In this document: one piece after another, positions 27,778-36,423 of the stretch
Layout of the letters: the number at the start of each line of letters is the position of its first letter
Numbering within the stretch: the first letter of the stretch is position 1
Assembly (NCBI GenBank): GCA_027078365.1
Contig: JALWYQ010000037.1
Location: 23,831 to 87,830 of the forward strand
Source of the DNA: Phycisphaerae bacterium
Lineage (GTDB): Bacteria > Planctomycetota > Phycisphaerae > Sedimentisphaerales > Sedimentisphaeraceae
Direction of reading: 5' to 3'
DNA: 64,000 bases
The notes under the pieces: generated by a model
Databases searched by the model: none
What the model was told of the DNA's origin: nothing
What the model saw: only the letters and a program-made list of their open reading frames with translations
Position numbers and translations under genes: made by a program

Positions 27778-28256
27778 TATATGTACCTCAACATTACTGT
27801 AGTGTTAGTTCCACCTGCTGTTATGTAAGCAACGAGAAATTGTAGCCCTATCACATCGAACGCTGCAGTGCCTAGCACGCCATCCGTCCGAATCATCACG
27901 CCACTTTTGCCCACATTCGCTATCTCGCTAACGTCTACGGCGTCGCACCAATATTCACTTCCGTTTTCTTCGGTCTTGTAAGAAACGCTTTTGGAAAACG
28001 CTAGCTTACATATCTTTTGTAACGGTCCACCAAGCGAACCTCCATATAATTCAACTATTGGATTCGCTGAGGACGATGTTTTACACGCTACCATCACTTC
28101 ATTAACAGTGGTGCTACCTCCCGCACCACCAATAACAAAAGCGTCCTCTGGAATTTCTTTAAGCTCGTAGAAATTCTGTGGAAGGTCGTCTGGGGCTGTA
28201 GTTTTCTTGATGGATATAAAATCTACTGATCTTGTCGCCATGACATTATCGCTCAT
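27777..28256 (-). CDS. Late-operon structural protein, unknown
   Basis: The 159 aa product is a mix of helix and strand, with Gly-rich turns (VIGGAGGSTTVNEVMV; ELYGGSLGGPLQK) and a hydrophobic C-terminus (IGLQFLVAYITAGGTNTTVMLRYI). AAAGG lies eight bases before the ATG. It overlaps the SGNH gene start and may form a complex with that protein. No family recognised. Confidence 0.6.
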   Translation of the reverse strand: MSDNVMATRSVDFISIKKTTAPDDLPQNFYELKEIPEDAFVIGGAGGSTTVNEVMVACKTSSSANPIVELYGGSLGGPLQKICKLAFSKSVSYKTEENGSEYWCDAVDVSEIANVGKSGVMIRTDGVLGTAAFDVIGLQFLVAYITAGGTNTTVMLRYI

Positions 28257-28279
28257 ATTAAAAACCTTTCTGTTTGAGC

Positions 28280-28474
28280 CTATTTTCTAAGTAAAACCAT
28301 TATTAGCCCAACAATAAGAGAACTCATGAAAGCCAATAGAAACGTTACGATCCATGTTGGACGACCAAGTAATGTTTCGCGAATACCTTCAATGGCAAGC
28401 TTTATCTCGCTAATCTCACCCTCAATATTTTTTATCCTTGCTTTATTCGATGCTCCCTGTGCACAATCGTCCAT
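28280..28474 (-). CDS. XhlA-like small membrane protein (possible holin component)
   Basis: The 64 aa product has an N-terminal coiled coil (ARIKNIEGEISEIKLAIEGI) followed by one transmembrane helix (WIVTFLLAFMSSLIVGLIMVLL) and a short basic tail (RK). This layout is that of XhlA/hemolysin-like phage proteins that work with holins. GAGG lies seven bases before the ATG. It sits among head-tail genes, so a structural membrane role is also possible. No partner endolysin is apparent. Confidence 0.6.
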   Translation of the reverse strand: MDDCAQGASNKARIKNIEGEISEIKLAIEGIRETLLGRPTWIVTFLLAFMSSLIVGLIMVLLRK

Positions 28475-28483
28475 ACAATGCCT

Positions 28484-28858
28484 CTAGTTGTTAATTAATT
28501 TTGTGTGAATTCTTAAGCCTATTCCATACGAATCGCTAAACCTATAGCATCCGTCGCCAGCCAAATCCAAGACCTCATAGGTGGTTGTTTTTGAGCCGTC
28601 TGTAAGCTCGATCTTATCGCCAACCTCCGGCTTAATCTCTTTGCCGTCCAGAACTAGGCTTGCTGCCGCAACAATCAAATCAACAACTTTGCCGGCAATG
28701 CTTGAGCCGTAATCATCTGCTATGCTCAGGTCTGTTGACCCGAAAGTTGCGTTAATGATTACGCTATCATTACCACGGCTGTAAGTGACCGTTTGTGATG
28801 CAAAAGCTGACATCTGATTTGCTAGCCAGTCAACGCCTGTTTTGATCATATCACTCAT
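28484..28858 (-). CDS. Head-tail joining/stopper-like protein
   Basis: The 124 aa product contains IKPEVGDKIELTDGSKTTTYEVLDLAGDGCYRFSDSYGIGLRIHTKLI, a small beta barrel typical of gpFII/head-tail joining proteins. It lies after capsid and decoration genes and before tail completion genes, the expected place. AAGG precedes the ATG. Confidence 0.68.
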   Translation of the reverse strand: MSDMIKTGVDWLANQMSAFASQTVTYSRGNDSVIINATFGSTDLSIADDYGSSIAGKVVDLIVAAASLVLDGKEIKPEVGDKIELTDGSKTTTYEVLDLAGDGCYRFSDSYGIGLRIHTKLINN

Positions 28859-28874
28859 GAGGGCCTTCTAAAAT

Positions 28875-28899
28875 GGTCGGGCTGTTGCGCAGCCCGACC
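28875..28899. repeat. Intergenic stem-loop after decoration gene
   Basis: GGTCGGGCTG (28875-28884) pairs perfectly with CAGCCCGACC (28890-28899) around a 5-base loop. On the leftward transcript it is followed by AUUUUAG. It may attenuate or protect the abundant capsid transcript. Confidence 0.6.
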
Positions 28900-28916
28900 G
28901 GTCTGCTTTTCGTTTG

Positions 28917-29237
28917 TTACTGGTCTAGCTTGACGTTGATGGTTGCCGCGGCTGTAAGAGCCCCTGCTACCGCCTTACCAACGTAAGTATTATCTGTTGA
29001 CGTTGCGGTTACGTTTGACTCGCTTTCGTCCCAATAGACCTTTACGCCAGCAGCAATGTCTTCTGCTGCTTTAGCGAATGAGAATACCCCGCTTGTCGCG
29101 AGAGAACCGAGAGACCCTGATGCAATGTCTCTTTTTGCTACGCCGACCAAATCGCCTTGCACAATTACGTCACCAGCGGCAACGTCTGAGCTTGGTGTGT
29201 AGTCAATCGCGTTTCCTTCTTGAATATAAGTAGCCAT
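28917..29237 (-). CDS. DUF2190-like capsid decoration/cement protein
   Basis: The 106 aa product begins MATYIQEGNAIDYTPSSDVAAGDVIVQGDLVGVAKRDIASG and ends TAAATINVKLDQ. This is the pattern of small beta-barrel decoration proteins found beside capsid genes (DUF2190). The ATG at 29237 has GGAG six bases upstream and is chosen over the ATG at 29249. Stem-loops flank the gene on both sides, which may set its high, independent expression. Confidence 0.82.
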   Translation of the reverse strand: MATYIQEGNAIDYTPSSDVAAGDVIVQGDLVGVAKRDIASGSLGSLATSGVFSFAKAAEDIAAGVKVYWDESESNVTATSTDNTYVGKAVAGALTAAATINVKLDQ

Positions 29238-29277
29238 TATGTACTCCATAAATTGAATTTATTGATTGTTGGGTTAA

Positions 29278-29303
29278 GGGGTAGGCCGTGAATATCCTAC
29301 CCC
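29278..29303. repeat. Intergenic stem-loop between capsid and decoration genes
   Basis: GGGGTAGG (29278-29285) pairs with CCTACCCC (29296-29303) around a 10-base loop. On the leftward transcript it is followed by UUAACCC, not a U tract. Confidence 0.55.
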
Positions 29304-29316
29304 ACTAAGGTTAAGA

Positions 29317-31404
29317 TTACGCTTCACCCTTCATTTTAACGCCGCCGCGATACTCTTGTTTGTTCACGCCGAAGTCGTAGAAGCCTCTCATCTGAATACC
29401 AAGCACATTGAAATCTGCATCGGCAGACTCAACAGTTGGAGATTGGTTGCCGTTTAGGAAGGCGACCTCGATGACAGGGATGCTTCTTGGGTCTGCTAAC
29501 AGATACCAAGCCTTTGTGCTGTTGCCAGTAAGAGCGGCGTTGCTGAGGTAAGAACTTCTTGCAACCTCGAACTTGCCAGCGTGAGGGTTGGTTGTTCCTG
29601 TCTTCTTGCTGGTGGTTGTGTCTCTTAGCTCGGAAGACTTCATGATTTGAGAAGCGGTTACTTGAAGTGCGTTAGGCACAAGCAAGATTGCAGGCTCTAC
29701 TGCAAGAGGGTCGCCGTTTGGAACTGTTTGATTGTAGAACAACAGTTCTGCGGCTGTTAAGGCATCAATGCTCAACGCGGTAGTGATGCCACCTGCGTAG
29801 TTTTTGTTGCCTGAAGTAAAGAATGAAGAGTTGTCTAAGAAGCTAGCCCAGAACACCTCGTTGAGCTTCAACGCACCACCACGACCAATCTGACTTGGTA
29901 TTGCGACAAGAGCGTCAAGATCATCGTTGATGATGTCTTGTCTTGTGATGGTGAACATCTTTCCGTGTGTCTTTGCTTGGTTTGTGTAGCTCTCTTCGCC
30001 AAGCTCGCCGTGCTTGAGCTCGCCGTCTGGGCCAACCTCATCGAATTTAGCACCGGCGACAAGTCTGTGGCTTGTAGCTTGCTTGAAGTCTTTAACGTTG
30101 CGAATCTTGGCAATCTTTCTCCAAGTTGACTCTACAGCGTCAAACCCGTCAAGCAAGAACTTGTTGGCTGTGTTGCTGAGGATGCCTGGGAGGCTTACTG
30201 TACTAAATGCCGCCTGCAAGACCTCTCTAACGTCAGCCATAGAACGAATAAATCTAACGTTGCTTCCGTTTTGCCAAGCCGCTTGAAGGAGTAGCTGTTG
30301 TAGTGAGATTCCACCTTTGAAGTGGTCTGCTGCACATTCGACTGCTTTGGCTCCGTGTGTGTCGATTACTTTGTCTGGGTTAATTCCGCCAGCCATCATC
30401 GCGGCGGCTTCGAGAACTTTTGAGTCGCCTGCTGCAAGAGAGCCTTTGCCGGTATTGATGTTGAATGTGTCGCCGCTTGGTCTTGCGGCTCTTAAAACCT
30501 CAAGCTCTGTTTTCTCGACTGACCAGCCTTCTTTAACAGCTTTCGCTTGGATTTCAAGATTGCTACTGCCGCAAATCTCGGCAATCTTAGCTTGACGGCT
30601 AAGCTCTGCGGCGGCTTTTTCTTGCATCGCACTAATGTGATCTGCTGGGTCGCTCTCTGTTTTTTGAGTTTTTGCAGGGGTTGTTGAATCTTCCGCCGAT
30701 GCTTTCATTTCGGTGTCAAATTCGTTTTGATATTTTTCGAGATCGCCAACTGCCAATCCGTCAACATCGACACCCTTTGCCTCTAACCATTGTTTGAAGT
30801 TCATACTTATTGCTCCTAAATTTGTTGATACGTTATTATTTTTTGCGGCAATCTTCGCCGATGTTCTTTCATCTGCTCCGCAGTCTACAAAGCTAATCTC
30901 TTTGAGTGTTGATTCGCTAATTAAGTAAAATGGGCCTGTGTAGTTTTTGCCGTTGACTATCGCAGACTCTTTCTCCGGAATAAACGTGACTTTGTCTATT
31001 GATGCACCAATAGATACTTGCCAAGGAAAGCCGTTCTTTCCCGATTGAGCAACGTCTTTCGCCCAGGCTGTGTCGCGGCTAATGACCCCTTCGGCGGAAA
31101 TTCCATTGGTATCGATGGTGACGCTTTCGGTGTGGCCAACACCCTTAGACGCGTCATGGTCTAGCCTAGCAGGAATCTTCTTTCTTGGAACCCTAACGCC
31201 TTTAAGGCTAACGATGACTGGATGATAAAAACCCATTGGGGTCATCTTGCCGCCTGTGTAGGCTTTCATTTTGAATTTTGGAAGGCCCTCTTTGTCGCCG
31301 TCTTCGCCGCTTTGAGCTTGAATATCTATCTGGGCCTCGAAGTTGAGACCGGCGGGAAGATTAAGGTCTTTGTCGTTTGCTTTTAAAAACTTGGGAAATT
31401 TCAT
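29317..31404 (-). CDS. Prohead protease - major capsid protein fusion
   Basis: One frame of 695 aa joins two head functions. Residues about 25-190 look like a phage prohead protease (VIVSLKGVRVPRKKIPARLDHDASKGVGHTESV with His near the core, then WQVSIGASIDK and the conserved LKEISFVDCGADERTSA). From residue 201 (MNFKQWLEAKGVDVDGLAVGDLEKYQNEFDTEM) a helical scaffold-like delta region begins. The capsid domain follows (about 330-695; Mu gpT or HK97-like, ending RGFYDFGVNKQEYRGGVKMKGEA). The ATG at 31404 overlaps the portal stop and has GAGGAA. An internal ribosome site before residue 201 suggests that capsid is also made alone. Confidence 0.82.
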   Translation of the reverse strand: MKFPKFLKANDKDLNLPAGLNFEAQIDIQAQSGEDGDKEGLPKFKMKAYTGGKMTPMGFYHPVIVSLKGVRVPRKKIPARLDHDASKGVGHTESVTIDTNGISAEGVISRDTAWAKDVAQSGKNGFPWQVSIGASIDKVTFIPEKESAIVNGKNYTGPFYLISESTLKEISFVDCGADERTSAKIAAKNNNVSTNLGAISMNFKQWLEAKGVDVDGLAVGDLEKYQNEFDTEMKASAEDSTTPAKTQKTESDPADHISAMQEKAAAELSRQAKIAEICGSSNLEIQAKAVKEGWSVEKTELEVLRAARPSGDTFNINTGKGSLAAGDSKVLEAAAMMAGGINPDKVIDTHGAKAVECAADHFKGGISLQQLLLQAAWQNGSNVRFIRSMADVREVLQAAFSTVSLPGILSNTANKFLLDGFDAVESTWRKIAKIRNVKDFKQATSHRLVAGAKFDEVGPDGELKHGELGEESYTNQAKTHGKMFTITRQDIINDDLDALVAIPSQIGRGGALKLNEVFWASFLDNSSFFTSGNKNYAGGITTALSIDALTAAELLFYNQTVPNGDPLAVEPAILLVPNALQVTASQIMKSSELRDTTTSKKTGTTNPHAGKFEVARSSYLSNAALTGNSTKAWYLLADPRSIPVIEVAFLNGNQSPTVESADADFNVLGIQMRGFYDFGVNKQEYRGGVKMKGEA
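30802..30817 (-). promoter_or_regulatory. Internal ribosome binding site and start for capsid protein
   Basis: Inside the fusion gene, AGGAG (30813-30817 on the reverse strand) lies eight bases before an in-frame ATG (30804-30802) that begins MNFKQWLEAKGV, the style of an independent capsid or scaffold start. This would make a 495 aa capsid protein in excess over the 695 aa fusion, as with lambda C/Nu3. Confidence 0.7.
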
Positions 31405-31405
31405 A

Positions 31406-32878
31406 TTATTCCTCGTCTTCGTCTGTGTTATCATTTTCGTTAGTAACGCCTGCTTCTTGCAGGGATAAGCCTAAGTCTTTCATGAGCTGCTTCTCTTTGG
31501 CAATCTGCCTTAGTTCCGCTTCCCAGTCCTTGCCCTTCTTTGCGTATTCGGTTGCAAGGTTTGTGGTCAATGACACAAGCTGTTGGTTCTGCGCTTTTGC
31601 TTCTTTGGCAGGGTCAACGTGCTCGATGCCGTCCCAGAACCAACTAACTCTTGGTCTGGAATTTCGCCAGTTGACTGGGATTAAGTCGCTTACTAAGATT
31701 GCTTCTGAGAACCATTCTTCCCAGATTGGGCGCAAGCATATAAGCTCGCAATCGTTCTGCTCAACTCGCAGGCTCTTGTAATACGTCTGATGATCCATTC
31801 TGCCAGATGCGTAGTTGTAGCCGCTTGAGTTTCCAAACGCTATGTTGAACGGCATCTTCATACAACGAGCAATTTCGTTAAGAATGCTCTTAACAAATTC
31901 TCCGTAAGTTGTTACTGGTTGCTCCGCTTTGATTTGCGAGAGTTGCCAACCTTCCGGCAGAACTGTTGCCATTCTTCTCTCAAGTTCAACGATGTCCATT
32001 GGCTCTGCTTGTGCGGCTACGCCGTCTGCTGGGGCGAGTGTTTGCAAGACTGCAGCAAAGTCTGCTGCCGTCTCTGCTGCCGCAACAACTGCTAGCGTGT
32101 ATCGTCTTAATTCCCCGAACAACTGCAAGGCTGGTGTTATCTCAGGGATTCCGCGAGCTTGCCCTGCTCGATCTTGTTTAAACCAGTGAATCATATATTG
32201 AGCAGGCACGCTTTGAGAACCACCGCCAATAGAGCCTTCGCTTGGATGATCGTTGAGAAGCGTGTATTGCTCTGGGCGGCCATATTTATCGAAGATGATT
32301 CCATCTACATTGTTATTGCTTTGAGATGCGCCGAATGGCGCAGCTATTTGTTCTGCCTCGAATAATCGCAAATCAAGCTTAACGTCTGATCGCAGGGTTG
32401 GGTTTTGTGTCATCATCATAAACGACTCGCCGTCAACAACGCGAGCTTTGCGCATTGTCCTCAACGCTTTTGCCAGCTCAACGCTTGCTGCCCATTCGTT
32501 AAATGCGGTCTCAACCCTTCTTGCATCGCTACTATTGTTGTCTGTGATTATTTGTAGCCTTGGGCCTGTTCCAATCGTGTCGTCTGCTAAGGTGTCTACC
32601 ATCCCCTTTGCGTAGGAGTTGTTTGCAACTTCGTATCTAGCGCGACTTCTAAGCGTCTGACGAACTGATGGAGAGTTTGCCATGTTTGGGCTGAGTGTGT
32701 CAGAGTTCGCCCAGTGTTTGGCATTATCGGTTGATGTTTGAGCCGCGTCATACTTCGCTAGCATAACCTTTCGTGGTTTACGACCAGCGGCTCCCTTTAC
32801 TGATTCAGGCATCCTTGCCTGAACAGTAGCAGTGCGACTTGCCTTTCGCTTCTTTGATTTTCGTTTTGGCTTGCTCAT
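31406..32878 (-). CDS. Portal protein, lambda family
   Basis: The product is about 490 aa. After a basic N-terminus come AKYDAAQTSTDNAKHWANSDTLSPNMANSPSVRQTLRSRARYEVANNSYAKGMVDTLADDTIGTGPRLQ and RVVDGESFMMMTQNP, a hallmark run of the lambda gpB portal family (PF05136). The conserved IHWFKQDRAGQARGIPEITPAL is also present. The ATG at 32878 with AGGGA upstream fits better than the ORF limit. It forms the dodecameric DNA entry ring and interacts with the terminase encoded upstream. Confidence 0.93.
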   Translation of the reverse strand: MSKPKRKSKKRKASRTATVQARMPESVKGAAGRKPRKVMLAKYDAAQTSTDNAKHWANSDTLSPNMANSPSVRQTLRSRARYEVANNSYAKGMVDTLADDTIGTGPRLQIITDNNSSDARRVETAFNEWAASVELAKALRTMRKARVVDGESFMMMTQNPTLRSDVKLDLRLFEAEQIAAPFGASQSNNNVDGIIFDKYGRPEQYTLLNDHPSEGSIGGGSQSVPAQYMIHWFKQDRAGQARGIPEITPALQLFGELRRYTLAVVAAAETAADFAAVLQTLAPADGVAAQAEPMDIVELERRMATVLPEGWQLSQIKAEQPVTTYGEFVKSILNEIARCMKMPFNIAFGNSSGYNYASGRMDHQTYYKSLRVEQNDCELICLRPIWEEWFSEAILVSDLIPVNWRNSRPRVSWFWDGIEHVDPAKEAKAQNQQLVSLTTNLATEYAKKGKDWEAELRQIAKEKQLMKDLGLSLQEAGVTNENDNTDEDEE

Positions 32879-32879
32879 T

Positions 32880-33071
32880 TTATATCGTCCCTGATGGTTT
32901 GAGCTTCTTGAAAATCGCACCTAGGTTGCCAGTGCCTACGGCAGATTTACTATTAACATACTTGTCTGCCTCGATCTGATCTTTGATGGAATGCTGTTCG
33001 ACAGTAGCGCCGTCAGAGACCACTTTCTTCGGTCCTTGCGCGTTTTGTATGATGGCTTCTTCTGTTGACAT
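32880..33071 (-). CDS. gpW-like small head protein
   Basis: The 63 aa product (MSTEEAIIQNAQGPKKVVSDGATVEQHSIKDQIEADKYVNSK) lies between terminase and portal, the location of lambda gpW, and matches the DG-x-x-V-x-x-HS-x-x-D-x-IEADKY pattern seen in that group. GGAG precedes the ATG at 33071. It is expected to act at the portal/neck. Confidence 0.7.
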   Translation of the reverse strand: MSTEEAIIQNAQGPKKVVSDGATVEQHSIKDQIEADKYVNSKSAVGTGNLGAIFKKLKPSGTI

Positions 33072-33185
33072 TTGATGCACTCCATTGCAATTATTTATAT
33101 ACACAAATGACAAAATGACGCTTTTTAGTCAAGCGGATTGTCGTTGTTAATTTGAAAAAAGAAAGATAGTTGCTATATGTAGCAA

Positions 33186-33338
33186 TTATTTCGCAGGGCT
33201 CTCAATTGTCGTGAGCCTTTTTCCGCAATTTCTGCACACCCTATAGCGTATGATTTTCTGATTTGTTTTTCGTGTTGACGTGACATAAAAGTGACGACAC
33301 CCGCACTTTCTGCACTCAAGACCTGCGTTGCTAGACAC
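33186..33338 (-). CDS. Small zinc-ribbon protein (50 aa)
   Basis: This gene was found by reading the gap after the terminase gene. A GTG start at 33338 has AAAGGAG eight bases upstream and lies 4 bases after the terminase stop. The product contains LECRKCGCRHFYVTSTRK and YRVCRNCGKRLTTIE: two CxxC pairs about 22 residues apart, resembling the NrdR-type zinc ribbon. It is likely a DNA- or protein-binding adaptor for packaging or late transcription. The coding frame is supported by the zinc pattern and the ribosome site. Confidence 0.75.
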   Translation of the reverse strand: MSSNAGLECRKCGCRHFYVTSTRKTNQKIIRYRVCRNCGKRLTTIESPAK

Positions 33339-33342
33339 TTGG

Positions 33343-35736
33343 CTATCTCCTTTGTCTTTGTAGCTCGGACAGTTTAAGCCGCTTACGATTCTTCATGATT
33401 ACACTTGTATGACCTTCTTGGCGACACCCGCACATAGACGCCGCAACATAGTTGCCAACCAAACAGTCGAACCAGTGGTTGTCTGGTTTGCCAGCCATCT
33501 CTTTCCACTCGTGCACCGTTCTGCCGCCACTGGTAACCTCTTGCCAAAACTCCGCAGAGGCTATATGTTCAGCGAGAAGTTTGTGTTGGTTTGGGCTGTT
33601 TCCAAAGATGCTCAAGCAGCCATTGTCACCGATGTTTGTTTTGATCGCTGCGTGAGCAAATGACTTCCAGTAATTCACATCAATCTTAACGTGTGGAAAC
33701 TCCCGCACCTTGCTCACGTTGGGAATCACCCAGTGATGACCAAATCTTTCGCCGGGCTTCTTTGGCCAGCCCGCCATTGGCTTGTTTACCGCCTTGATCG
33801 GAACACCACGAGATGCCATCATTACAGAGCCAACCTCATGCCTTGCGTTTTCAATCGCTTCTGGCTTGTAGCCACTATCAACTAGAAGCCGGTCTATTTG
33901 CGCTAATCCGGCGTTGTTCATGCGTGGAAACTCGCGTTTTACGAGACTTCCGCCAAGATCTTTTAGTCCTTGGATTAGTGCTGCATCTTTGCTTATGCCC
34001 TTACCGTAGAATTTCTGCAAGCTCCGTTTGGATGCTTCCCTCAGCGTGAAATATAAACGCTTCTGATCTGGGAAAGTTCCATAGTCAACAATGTAGCCAG
34101 TGAAGTCTTCTTCCCAAGCACAGACCATCCAGTAGAGAACAGCATCGTGACAATCGATAAAAGCGGTGAGGTGATGCGTTCCGAGGGGTAAGACTCCACG
34201 CTCTCTGTTGTTGACCTTGGCCATAACCTCATCTGGGGAAAGCTTGTCTCTGCTAACCTGATCTGGCAGAGGTTCGTTTTGGTATTCTGCAAAGAAGCTC
34301 TCTTTATCCTTGTAGAAGAGGTTCATCGCGTTCTGTAATGCAGAAACTTCGTCTTTGTTAAAGCGATCTTTCCACGCAACAACCGCACCCTTCTCCATCG
34401 CCTTTCGATTCTTCTTGTAAAACTTGGTCGCCTTAATTGGGTCTTCATCGCGAATTAAACAGTCGGACCTAATCGCTGCGTATTCGTCCCAAAGCTTCAT
34501 TTCTGCGGGGAATTCATAAAGCATCTTCATCTTAACGCCACGCCATTCGGGGCTTTTTTGTCGGTCTAGCACTTGATCGGCAAGGTCGCCATCGCATATC
34601 TTCGTGATCATCAATAGCCCAGCTATCTTTTTCGCAGGACCTGCCAAACCCAAAACCGCACCATTGATTGTTTTTAATCGCCTTGCTGTTTGCTCGCCGC
34701 TTCTGGCAGACTCATCGGTTTGTGGGTCATCGATCAGCGCCATGTCTGGTCGCAAGATTTTTCCCTCAATCGTTGTGTGGATCTGGCCGCGAATGTTACC
34801 ATCCAGCGAATCGACCGTTAAGATTGATCCTGATGAAACGCTTCCTGGGATTGTTGGCATAACAACCTTGTGAGTTCCCCAAATTGGAAAGGTTAATTCG
34901 CCTTTGTATCTTTGCCCTCTTTGTTTGTGGGCGTTGTTTTCAAGACATCTGATTGGGTAGATCGCTTCGGGAAAGTCTTCAAGCAAACGCGAGTTGCCAA
35001 GTAGTGCTGCTTGAATCGATTGCATAATGTTTAGACTTTGTTTCGCTACCGATCCGATTAGACACACATACCTGCGATGGCCATATAGAATCGCCCAGAT
35101 CGCAGCGATTGTAGCCAGCGAAGTTTTACCTGATCCACGCGGCATTGCATAGCCGAATGTACCACCTTCGAGCGTTGTGTATTGGAGCTGTTTGACCGTG
35201 ACTATATGGTCACTACTCCAACCAAGGTAGAAAACTTCTTTGAAATACGTTTCGCAGAACTTCTTGAAGTTACGCCGGCAGGCAGCCCGCCGCTTAGGGT
35301 CAACAATAACTGGAAGATCTCCAATGTCTTGCGACTCTTTTCTTCGTTGATTTTTCCGCTCCAAATCAAGTGCGCGGGCATCGTCTTCCGTCCGAGTTCT
35401 AAGGCGGTTTCTAGTCTTAACAACCCGCCTCTTTACTGCTGTTTTTTTGGTAGTCTTCTTGACCGCCTTCTTCTTGGTAGTCTTCTTTTTGGCAGGCTTT
35501 TTCTTTACCGTGCTTTTCTTAACCGTCTTCTTTGTAGCAGTCTTAGTCACTTTCTTTTTGGACGACTTTGTAGTCTTCTTCTTGACCACTTTAGTCACCC
35601 TCTTCTTGACCTTTTTAACGGGCTTCTTCTTGGTTGTTTCGGTGGTTTTAGAAATGACAACTCCTTGGTTTTTCTTGGTGGTTTCGCTTATCGAAAGAAT
35701 TTTTGCAACAATGCGACTGTTCCCAATGGGGTTCAC
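33343..35736 (-). CDS. Terminase large subunit (gpA-like) with Lys-rich N-terminal tail
   Basis: The packaging ATPase/nuclease is 797 aa. Walker A is AMPRGSGKTSLA and Walker B is MALIDDPQTDESA. The C-terminal nuclease region has LTAFIDCHDAVLYWMV and KPDNHWFDCLVGNYVAASM. The first about 110 residues are extraordinary: repeated KKTTKK, KKPVKK and KKKAVKK units like a histone H1 or AlgP tail. The real terminase begins near ARALDLERKNQRRKESQDIGDLPVI. The start is a GTG at 35736 with only a modest ribosome site, so part of the tail might not be translated, but no better start exists within it. Confidence 0.9.
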   Translation of the reverse strand: MNPIGNSRIVAKILSISETTKKNQGVVISKTTETTKKKPVKKVKKRVTKVVKKKTTKSSKKKVTKTATKKTVKKSTVKKKPAKKKTTKKKAVKKTTKKTAVKRRVVKTRNRLRTRTEDDARALDLERKNQRRKESQDIGDLPVIVDPKRRAACRRNFKKFCETYFKEVFYLGWSSDHIVTVKQLQYTTLEGGTFGYAMPRGSGKTSLATIAAIWAILYGHRRYVCLIGSVAKQSLNIMQSIQAALLGNSRLLEDFPEAIYPIRCLENNAHKQRGQRYKGELTFPIWGTHKVVMPTIPGSVSSGSILTVDSLDGNIRGQIHTTIEGKILRPDMALIDDPQTDESARSGEQTARRLKTINGAVLGLAGPAKKIAGLLMITKICDGDLADQVLDRQKSPEWRGVKMKMLYEFPAEMKLWDEYAAIRSDCLIRDEDPIKATKFYKKNRKAMEKGAVVAWKDRFNKDEVSALQNAMNLFYKDKESFFAEYQNEPLPDQVSRDKLSPDEVMAKVNNRERGVLPLGTHHLTAFIDCHDAVLYWMVCAWEEDFTGYIVDYGTFPDQKRLYFTLREASKRSLQKFYGKGISKDAALIQGLKDLGGSLVKREFPRMNNAGLAQIDRLLVDSGYKPEAIENARHEVGSVMMASRGVPIKAVNKPMAGWPKKPGERFGHHWVIPNVSKVREFPHVKIDVNYWKSFAHAAIKTNIGDNGCLSIFGNSPNQHKLLAEHIASAEFWQEVTSGGRTVHEWKEMAGKPDNHWFDCLVGNYVAASMCGCRQEGHTSVIMKNRKRLKLSELQRQRR

Positions 35737-35842
35737 GTGTTCATATCTCTAGGTAGTACCTAAACTTATGACAATCGTTCTATCGATGTTGCATTTTATC
35801 AACACTGTTACTCAATAGATGTTTCAGGTAGTTTCTCTGTTT

Positions 35843-36004
35843 CTAGCTCGAATTCTCTTGGCTCTCGTCCATCTCTTGCAGTGTTTTGTTTATCTCTGTA
35901 ACTGTGTGGTAGAGAGATATTGATACAGAGTCATTTCCATTGCCCCACAATGCCTTAGCTACCCACAAAAGAATTCTAATCGCCAGTTTCCGCCTTGCAT
36001 TCAT
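35843..36004 (-). CDS. Small amphipathic prophage protein (53 aa)
   Basis: Too short to be obvious, this frame has an ATG at 36004 with AGGA about 10 bases upstream. It follows the terminase small subunit gene, whose stop is 3 bases away. Product: MNARRKLAIRILLWVAKALWG then a polar helix (TEITEINKTLQEMDE-like) and SS end. The hydrophobic, basic N-terminus could sit on the membrane. No family recognised. Confidence 0.5.
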   Translation of the reverse strand: MNARRKLAIRILLWVAKALWGNGNDSVSISLYHTVTEINKTLQEMDESQENSS

Positions 36005-36006
36005 GC

Positions 36007-36336
36007 TTATATCCTTTCAGTTTTTCCAATAGTCTTGTGTTTTCCGTTATAATGCCGGTCGTTTGCGTTCCAACCGTTAACAATCGCCTTGTCGAATCTA
36101 GGATGTTTCCGCCGCCAGTCTGCGATAGATCCCTCGGTTACGCCAAATACCAACGCTAACATTCTGGTAGAGGCTCGCCAGCGAGAACATAGCTCATATG
36201 CGACCGCATCTAATCGCTCGTGATACATGCTTGGTCGGCCACCGCTCTCTTTCCGAGGCTTCCGCTCTGGATCTGGGCGAAATCCTCGATACAACCTCGC
36301 CGGCTGACCAACGCTATTGTGTCGCTGATTGCTCAT
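36007..36336 (-). CDS. Terminase small subunit-like DNA-binding protein
   Basis: The 109 aa product has a basic, Pro/Arg-rich N-terminus followed by an HTH (RMLALVFGVTEGSIADWRRKHPRFDKAIVNGW). This resembles the DNA-recognition domain of phage small terminases, where the HTH is followed by W-x-x-x-HP-x-F. AAAGGAG lies nine bases before the ATG. It is the first gene of the late block, upstream of the large subunit. Confidence 0.75.
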   Translation of the reverse strand: MSNQRHNSVGQPARLYRGFRPDPERKPRKESGGRPSMYHERLDAVAYELCSRWRASTRMLALVFGVTEGSIADWRRKHPRFDKAIVNGWNANDRHYNGKHKTIGKTERI

Positions 36337-36423
36337 TTCAAGTAGCTCCTTTCACTAAAAACACGCTTTAAAGCCCCAAAAACGGGCATAATTCAAGAGT
36401 TAAAAAATCCAAAGTTAATATTT

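Noticed and set aside
35182-35763. Rightward 193 aa frame
   Set aside because: Antisense of the Lys-rich terminase tail, which yields a Phe/Leu-rich artefact.
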